Assembly (NCBI GenBank): GCA_009929095.1
Contig: SABF01000041.1
Coordinates: forward strand, 1-10,219
Direction: 5' to 3'
DNA length: 10,219 bases
From: Erysipelotrichia bacterium
GTDB taxonomy: Bacteria > Bacillota_I > Bacilli_A > Erysipelotrichales > Erysipelotrichaceae
Shown here: positions 4,433 through 10,219 of the stretch, in pieces
Numbering within the stretch: position 1 is the stretch's first letter
How the letters are laid out: every line of letters starts with the position of its first letter
Position numbers and translations under genes: made by a program
The notes under the pieces: model-generated
What the model was told of the DNA's origin: nothing
What the model saw: the letters and a program-made list of their open reading frames with translations, nothing else
Databases searched by the model: none

Positions 4433-7072
4433 ATGCCTACAGCAAAAGAAAGAATCTATCAATTAATACTGGAATCGGGAAAAGAGGGGAAACAGACACA
4501 GAGTATTGCCGATACGCTTCAGATTAAGCGCCCAAATGTCAGCTCTATTCTCAATCAGCTGACAAACGAAGGAAAGATTATCAAAACAAAGACAAGACCG
4601 GTTGTATACATGGTTGCTGAAAATGAGCCAATTACATCCGACACAAGCTGCTTCCATACCATGATCGGATATGATGGCAGCCTCCAGAAAGCTGTGCAGA
4701 TAGCAAAAGCTGCAATTCTGTATCCGCAGGGAAGCCTGCACACAATTATTGTTGCAGAACCCGGAGCAGGAACAACCTATCTTGTATCACAGATGGTTCA
4801 GTTTGCCAGAGATGTCAAAGTTCTTGGAGCAGACGCGTCATTTGTTAAGCTGAACTGCAGTCACTACAGTGACAATCCCAAAAAAATTCATCATGAATTG
4901 TTTGGCAGGACAACCGAGTCATTCCGCAATCGATTTGAAGAAGCAAAGAATGGAGTGCTGTTTATTGATAAAGCCGAATTGCTGGACTGTACAGATCAGA
5001 GTGCCATTCTGCAGTATGCAGAGACAGGGAATGTAACTTATGACCAGGATGATGAATCTGATCTGCATGTGCCAAAACTGCTTCTGATCATAGCATGCAG
5101 TGTTTCGGCAAATGCGCAGGTTCTGAACAACTTTACAAGCAAAATTCCCATGCAGATTACTTTGCCTTCGCTCAGCCAGCGGCCAAAGGATGAACGCATG
5201 CAGCTGATCGACCGATTCTTATCAATCGAATCTACAAGGGCAAAAATGAAGATCGAGGTCGATGATGAAACTGTGCGTGCCCTTCTTCTATATGCATGCA
5301 ATGTGAACGTCAAGCAGCTGAACAGTGATATAAAAGCCGGATGCGCTAACGCCTACGTAAGAACATTTACGAGTCACGAAAAAAATATCCGGATATATTT
5401 AAAAGATTTTCCAAATTATGTTCAGAAAGGTCTGCTGAGTTACAAACAGTACCAGCGCGAAGTTGATTCGATTGTGAAGACAAATGCCATATATGTGTTC
5501 GACAGCAAATCAACACTGCAGAAGTACACAAATTTCCGTCCGGTAAGCGATGTCTATCTTGGCATTCAGCAGAGATTCCATGAACTGGAAGTACAGGGAT
5601 TTCAACAGGAAGACATTACCAGAATCGTGAATGCATATGTTGATAATCAGTTTAGATCGTATGTAAACACACTGACAAAACAGATTATCAATACGGATCA
5701 ACTGTCAAAACTGGTTGACGGAAAGATCATCACATTTGTCAGAGAGTTTATCGAACAATGTGAAGACAGATTCTCAAAGCACTATCCGCCAAGCGTATTT
5801 TACGGCCTATGTCTGCATATCAATGCTCTGCTCAACACGAAGCAGGAAAAGCATGCAGCAACCAGGGAACAGACTGAAAATGCAATAAAGAATCACAACG
5901 ATGAATACTCTATGTGTTTATCTCTGAGCGATCGACTCAGAAAGGAGTATAAGCTGGAACTCAGCATTGATGACATTGTCATCATGACAATGTTTCTGAC
6001 AAATATTCAGCAAGACGTTGGTGATCCTCATCCACAGCTATTGATCTGCATGCATGGAAACAGTACGGCAAGCAGTCTGACTCAGGTTATCAACGATCTG
6101 TGTAAGGCAGATAACATCTATGCATATGATATGCCGCTCACGCAGGACACAAGAGAAGCATATGATCAGGTCAAGGCATTGGTTCAGAAGATTGATCAGG
6201 GAGCAGGCGTTCTTGTCATATATGATATGGGATCGTTCAGAACTATGTTTCAAAGCATATCAGACGATACGGGCATCTGCATTCGGATGCTGAATATTCC
6301 GGTGACACTGCTTGGGGTTGACATTGCCAGGAAATGCACAATGGAGACAGATATAGAGAACATATATCACTCTTCCATCAGCGAATTAGCCAGCTATAAG
6401 GAAAGTTATTCAGAGAAGCCGCATATTTTCATTACCTTATGCAACACAGGAGAAGGCGGCGCTCAGGAGCTAAGTGATTATATTCAAAAATATTCAAAAC
6501 TTGGTTATCGAACAATTCCACTGTCCATCAGCGATCGAAGGACACTGATCAGAGAAGTAGAAACGCTGAAAGAATCCAATCAGATTGACGCATTTGTAGG
6601 AACATATAACCCGCGTCTATTTGGAATTCGGTTTGTATCAATTCAATCAGTATTCGAATGTGAAACAGATCAGCTGGATCGAATTCTGCAGGGAAAACCG
6701 GTATCAGGCAAAGAAGATGTATTCAACAAAATGTATCAGTACCTTGACGAAAGCCTCAGCCATGTACCTTCCGGAAAAATGAAGCAGGAATTGCCGCCGG
6801 TTATCATAACGATGGATGAGTACTTTGGCCTGAATGATGAACAGAAGATCGGTTTATCAATGCACATTGCATGTGTGATTGACCGGCTCCTTGACCATCA
6901 GCCAGTGTCACATACAGCTGATACGGAAAGATTGCAAAACAAATATCCAGAACAATTCAAAACAGTTGCCCGATGCATGAAAAGAATCGAAAAAAAATTC
7001 AGCATTATCATTCCGGACAATGAAATTGCAATCATATTGGAAATCATCGGATTCGGAATCAAGGAGGGATAG
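4433..7072 (+). CDS. LevR-like PTS-regulated transcriptional regulator with degenerate AAA+ domain (wHTH-AAA*-PRD-EIIA-EIIB-PRD)
   Basis: 879 residues. Order: winged helix (4-60, AKERIYQLILES...SIADTLQIKRPNVSSILNQL); AAA+-like region (~75-300); PRD1 (~430-530, His462 in YGLCLHINALL); EIIA-Man-like domain (535-650, phospho-His541 in MHGNSTASS); EIIB-Gat-like domain (664-745, Cys670 in TLCNTGEG); PRD2 (~795-875, His811 in SMHIACVIDR). This is the LevR/ManR architecture, in which PTS phosphorylation of PRD and EII-like sites sets activity. The AAA+ part is broken: Walker A reads EPGAGTTYL (109-117) with Thr for the Lys, Walker B reads LFIDK (176-180) with Lys for the Glu, and the GAFTGA loop is missing between LFG and RFEEA (157-171). 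It should neither hydrolyse ATP nor engage sigma-54. I chose the ATG at 4433 over 4397 because GGAAAGAG precedes it and the -10 covers 4397. It is followed by PTS genes with a 3-base gap and probably controls them. Confidence 0.9.
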   Translation: MPTAKERIYQLILESGKEGKQTQSIADTLQIKRPNVSSILNQLTNEGKIIKTKTRPVVYMVAENEPITSDTSCFHTMIGYDGSLQKAVQIAKAAILYPQGSLHTIIVAEPGAGTTYLVSQMVQFARDVKVLGADASFVKLNCSHYSDNPKKIHHELFGRTTESFRNRFEEAKNGVLFIDKAELLDCTDQSAILQYAETGNVTYDQDDESDLHVPKLLLIIACSVSANAQVLNNFTSKIPMQITLPSLSQRPKDERMQLIDRFLSIESTRAKMKIEVDDETVRALLLYACNVNVKQLNSDIKAGCANAYVRTFTSHEKNIRIYLKDFPNYVQKGLLSYKQYQREVDSIVKTNAIYVFDSKSTLQKYTNFRPVSDVYLGIQQRFHELEVQGFQQEDITRIVNAYVDNQFRSYVNTLTKQIINTDQLSKLVDGKIITFVREFIEQCEDRFSKHYPPSVFYGLCLHINALLNTKQEKHAATREQTENAIKNHNDEYSMCLSLSDRLRKEYKLELSIDDIVIMTMFLTNIQQDVGDPHPQLLICMHGNSTASSLTQVINDLCKADNIYAYDMPLTQDTREAYDQVKALVQKIDQGAGVLVIYDMGSFRTMFQSISDDTGICIRMLNIPVTLLGVDIARKCTMETDIENIYHSSISELASYKESYSEKPHIFITLCNTGEGGAQELSDYIQKYSKLGYRTIPLSISDRRTLIREVETLKESNQIDAFVGTYNPRLFGIRFVSIQSVFECETDQLDRILQGKPVSGKEDVFNKMYQYLDESLSHVPSGKMKQELPPVIITMDEYFGLNDEQKIGLSMHIACVIDRLLDHQPVSHTADTERLQNKYPEQFKTVARCMKRIEKKFSIIIPDNEIAIILEIIGFGIKEG

Positions 7073-7075
7073 GAA

Positions 7076-7393
7076 ATGGACAACACCAAAGAGCAGGAAA
7101 TATCAATGACCATTATCGCCAATGCCGGTGAGGCAAGAGGACTTGCATTTGAAGCTTTACGGACAGTCCGTGACAGACACGATTATCCGCGGGCAGCTGA
7201 ACTGCTGAAGGAAGCGGACAGCTACAGTCTGATCGCACACCAGGCACAGACAGATCTGCTTACTGCTACAGCAAATAATGAAGATATCAATGTTGATGTA
7301 CTGCTGGTTCATTCACAGGATCATCTGATGACAGCTATGCTGGCAATTGATCTGATCCGTGAACTGGTTGAATGCTATAAAGACATAAAATAA
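7076..7393 (+). CDS. celC: PTS Lac-family EIIA component (cellobiose/beta-glucoside type)
   Basis: 105 residues, the full usual length of the trimeric LacF/ChbA-type EIIA, which passes phosphate from HPr to EIIB in the cytoplasm. Motifs seen: IIANAGEARGLAFEAL (13-28), LIAHQAQTDLL (52-62), and VHSQDHLMTAML (78-89) holding the expected phospho-acceptor His79 and the metal-binding Asp82 that holds the trimer. The start is set by AAGGAGGG inside the end of the regulator gene, 3 bases before which that gene stops, so the two are translationally coupled. The symbol follows cel nomenclature for this subunit type; the actual sugar (cellobiose, chitobiose, other beta-glucoside) is not shown by the sequence. 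Confidence 0.95.
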   Translation: MDNTKEQEISMTIIANAGEARGLAFEALRTVRDRHDYPRAAELLKEADSYSLIAHQAQTDLLTATANNEDINVDVLLVHSQDHLMTAMLAIDLIRELVECYKDIK

Positions 7394-7405
7394 GAAAGGC
7401 ATCAT

Positions 7406-7420
7406 AGCGGCATAACCGCT
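7406..7420 (+). other. Small intercistronic hairpin between EIIA and EIIB genes
   Basis: AGCGG (7406-7410) and CCGCT (7416-7420) form a perfect 5-bp stem around CATAA. There is no T-tract, so it is not a terminator. It may mark an mRNA processing or stability point, or be incidental. Confidence 0.3.
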
Positions 7421-7452
7421 GCATCACATACATAGATGGGAGAGATGTATAT

Positions 7453-7758
7453 ATGAAAATGCTACTGATTTGCGCAGGAGGTATGAGTACGAGCATGCTG
7501 GTTAAAAAACTTGAAAAGTATGCAGCGACTCACGGTATTGAAGATTTCAAGTGTGAAGCACATGGGGCAATGGATCTTCCGGAGATTTACAAAAACTGGG
7601 ACGTTGTTCTGTATGGCCCGCAGGTATCAAATCGAGCAGAATTCTTTCGTGAAACAGTTGGTGCTGATTTCCCACTTGGGAAGATCGAGCCCACTGATTA
7701 TGCAATCGGCAATGCAGACAAGATTTTCGCTCTAGCAAACAAGCTGCTAAGCAAATAA
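7453..7758 (+). CDS. celA: PTS Lac-family EIIB component (cellobiose/beta-glucoside type)
   Basis: 101 residues, normal for the small, phosphatase-fold EIIB of the Lac family, a cytoplasmic protein that takes phosphate from EIIA and donates it to the incoming sugar. The N-terminal motif LLICAGGMSTSMLVKKLE (4-21) has the catalytic Cys7 and the P-loop following it. Further family features are CEAHGAMDL (33-41), WDVVLYGPQVS (49-59) and a C-terminal helix. A Shine-Dalgarno GGGAGA lies about 9 bases before the ATG. It sits 59 bases after the EIIA gene and 25 bases before the EIIC gene in the same operon. Confidence 0.95.
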   Translation: MKMLLICAGGMSTSMLVKKLEKYAATHGIEDFKCEAHGAMDLPEIYKNWDVVLYGPQVSNRAEFFRETVGADFPLGKIEPTDYAIGNADKIFALANKLLSK

Positions 7759-7783
7759 GGCAATTCAAAGGAGATAGAATATA

Positions 7784-9097
7784 ATGGATAATTTTATGAA
7801 TTCGGGCTTTATGAAAGCCTTGAACAGCGCCGGGCAGAAGATCGGTGCGAACAAAGCCGTCAACTCCATTCAGTCAGCACTGATGGGATCAATGGGCATC
7901 ATCATGGTAGGAGCTATTTTCCAGATTTGCGCAGTTGTTCCTGTAAACCTAGGATGGATGACTGCCGAAAGCAACATCTATGCAGCGTTCTATGGAGTAT
8001 ACAACCTAACAATGAACCTGCTGTCAGTATGGTTCGTATATCAGCTTGGCTATAACTATTCCAAGGCTCTGGGATTGAAGCCGATGACAGGTGCAATCAA
8101 TGCAACAATCTGTTTCCTGCTCACCGCTACGGGTGCTTCGTTTGGCGCCGACTTCCTGACCGGCTCCATGGCATCATTAAACACATCATATCTTGGCGGA
8201 ACTGGACTGTTTGTTGCCATCTTGGTTGGTCTGGTTACTGTGGGTATCTATAATGTGTGTGTAAAACATAATATTGTCATCAAGATGCCGGACGTTGTTC
8301 CGCCATTCCTCGCAGATGGCTTCTCATCCATCATCCCTCTGTTCCTCTCAGTTGTTCTCTGGCTGGCTGTAACAACAGGATGCATCGCTGCTACAGGTGT
8401 TGGTTTCTCCAGTCTGTTTATAGGCCTGGTATCTACACCAATGAGTTATCTGACTGGTTTCTGGGGCATGTTAGTTCTTGGCCTTCTGTGCGGCATCATG
8501 TGGATCTTCGGCATCCATGGCACGCTGATGGTTTATGTAGCAATCATGCCAACTATGTTATCAGCAATACAGGCCAATGCAGCAGCATATCAGTCTGGCG
8601 GAGTTGCCGCACTGCAGTATTATCCAGTTCTATTGTTTGGATTGGTTGCATGTGCAGGCGGCACGGGAAATACAATCGGCCTGGCAATTCTTGGTGCATT
8701 TAAAGCTAAGTCTGAACAGCTGAAAGCTGTCGGAAAAGCAGCTCTTATTCCAGGCATCTTCAATATCAATGAACCTATTACATTCGGATATCCAGTCATG
8801 TATAATCCGATCATGGCAATTCCTTATCTTCTCTGCATTATCGTTCCGATCATCTTAGGACACATTGCTTACTCTACTGGCTGGATGATTCCTGCTTATA
8901 TCACTGTTGGTTCTGTTATGCCAATCGGTGTTGCGGAATATCTTGGTACTCTGACATTTGAAAAACCGTTATTTGCATTAGCGATGTGTGTAATTACAAC
9001 ATTAATCTACTATCCTTTCTTTAAAGCATATGATAAACAGCTGTACGCAAAAGAACAGGCAGACAAAGCGGCTGAAGCAGCAAAAGAAATAAAATAA
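7784..9097 (+). CDS. celB: PTS Lac-family EIIC permease (cellobiose/chitobiose/beta-glucoside type)
   Basis: 437 residues, full length for ChbC/CelB-type EIIC, the membrane channel that transports the disaccharide for phosphorylation by EIIB. About ten hydrophobic segments are visible. Family motifs: KMPDVVPPFLADGFSSIIP (167-185), WIFGIHG (240-246, His245) and FNINEPITFGYPVMYNP (326-342, Glu330). By homology with Bacillus ChbC, His245 and Glu330 should contact the sugar 6-OH and act in the transfer step. A strong Shine-Dalgarno AAAGGAGA (7767-7774) precedes the ATG. The C-terminal tail is charged and Ala/Lys-rich (KEQADKAAEAAKEIK). The gene ends 29 bases before a terminator stem, closing the first transcription unit. 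Confidence 0.96.
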   Translation: MDNFMNSGFMKALNSAGQKIGANKAVNSIQSALMGSMGIIMVGAIFQICAVVPVNLGWMTAESNIYAAFYGVYNLTMNLLSVWFVYQLGYNYSKALGLKPMTGAINATICFLLTATGASFGADFLTGSMASLNTSYLGGTGLFVAILVGLVTVGIYNVCVKHNIVIKMPDVVPPFLADGFSSIIPLFLSVVLWLAVTTGCIAATGVGFSSLFIGLVSTPMSYLTGFWGMLVLGLLCGIMWIFGIHGTLMVYVAIMPTMLSAIQANAAAYQSGGVAALQYYPVLLFGLVACAGGTGNTIGLAILGAFKAKSEQLKAVGKAALIPGIFNINEPITFGYPVMYNPIMAIPYLLCIIVPIILGHIAYSTGWMIPAYITVGSVMPIGVAEYLGTLTFEKPLFALAMCVITTLIYYPFFKAYDKQLYAKEQADKAAEAAKEIK

Positions 9098-9126
9098 AAT
9101 CTCTTCGTTACGCATCGATGCAATCT

Positions 9127-9161
9127 GGGGGAAGAGTCAGGGCTCTCCCCCATCTCTTTAT
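9127..9161 (+). terminator. Intrinsic terminator after the EIIC gene
   Basis: The stem GGGGGAAGAG (9127-9136) and CTCTCCCCC (9143-9151), with one bulged A and a 6-base loop, is followed by a modest T-rich tail (ATCTCTTTATT). The GC-rich stem makes termination likely, though the weak U-tract could allow read-through into the GH1 gene. A perfect 10-bp palindrome GCATCGATGC lies just upstream (9112-9121). Confidence 0.75.
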
Positions 9162-9243
9162 TAGCAGACAGAGTATTGCACGGGCTTACAGGCGTTCCGC
9201 ACTATTCCCTGATAATTTAGTTTGAGAATTCACCAGCAGACAC

Positions 9244-9332
9244 TATACACTGATAGAAACAAAAATGATCTGATTCAATTTATAATAATTCGCAATGATT
9301 CATTTTCCAACTGTATAGTCATTGCAAATAAT
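9244..9332 (+). promoter_or_regulatory. Upstream regulatory region of the GH1 gene: TATACAC site, TATAAT and a 14-bp inverted repeat
   Basis: TATACAC (9244-9250) is followed by a perfect TATAAT (9281-9286) that has no recognisable -35, as expected of an activator-dependent promoter. If that TATAAT is the -10, the heptamer would sit near -45. An inverted repeat with arms at 9285-9298 (ATAATTCGCAATGA) and 9319-9332 (TCATTGCAAATAAT) pairs at 12 of 14 positions with a 20-base spacer. Its left arm touches the TATAAT, so it could be a repressor site or an RNA hairpin in the leader. Confidence 0.5.
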
Positions 9333-9350
9333 GCCAGTGGTTAGAACTGA

Positions 9351-10219
<869 letters not shown>

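Overview
The window looks like a chromosomal segment of a low-to-moderate GC Gram-positive bacterium (Bacillota). Erysipelotrichia-like is my best guess. This rests on strong AGGAGG-type ribosome binding sites, a Lac-family PTS operon headed by a LevR/PRD-type regulator, and phospho-beta-glucosidase and DUF5684-type proteins typical of gut Firmicutes. The taxonomic guess is inference only.

Layout. (1) Positions 1-1744, minus strand: a two-gene unit. An unusual protein with two Lrp/AsnC-like halves is followed, after a 2-base gap, by the N-terminal part of an NDP-forming acyl-CoA synthetase (CoA-binding domain) that runs off the window. (2) 2164-2694, plus strand: a four-helix DUF5684-type membrane protein. 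Its only plausible start is a non-canonical ATT codon behind a good Shine-Dalgarno, and it ends at a clear intrinsic terminator. (3) 2771-4220: a gene-poor stretch. It holds a damaged PAP2-family phosphatase gene, still recognisable across an in-frame TGA, and otherwise looks like decayed DNA. (4) 4220-10219, plus strand: a beta-glucoside (cellobiose/chitobiose-type) utilisation locus of regulator, EIIA, EIIB, EIIC, a terminator, and a GH1 6-phospho-beta-glucosidase cut by the window end.

How the locus should work. EIIC imports a beta-diglucoside while EIIA and EIIB relay phosphate onto it, and the GH1 enzyme cleaves the 6-phosphorylated sugar in the cytoplasm. The regulator carries PRD1, EIIA-Man-like, EIIB-like and PRD2 modules with their phosphorylatable His/Cys residues, so it probably senses PTS phosphorylation state. 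Its AAA+ module has lost the Walker A lysine, the Walker B glutamate and the GAFTGA loop. It therefore cannot act as an orthodox sigma-54 activator, and I see no -24/-12 promoter in the window. Instead, the heptamer TATACAC occurs five times upstream of the regulator gene and once upstream of the GH1 gene, and nowhere else that I found by eye. It is a candidate operator for this regulator. The ATPase-dead LevR-like protein with its putative TATACAC sites is the most interesting system in the window.
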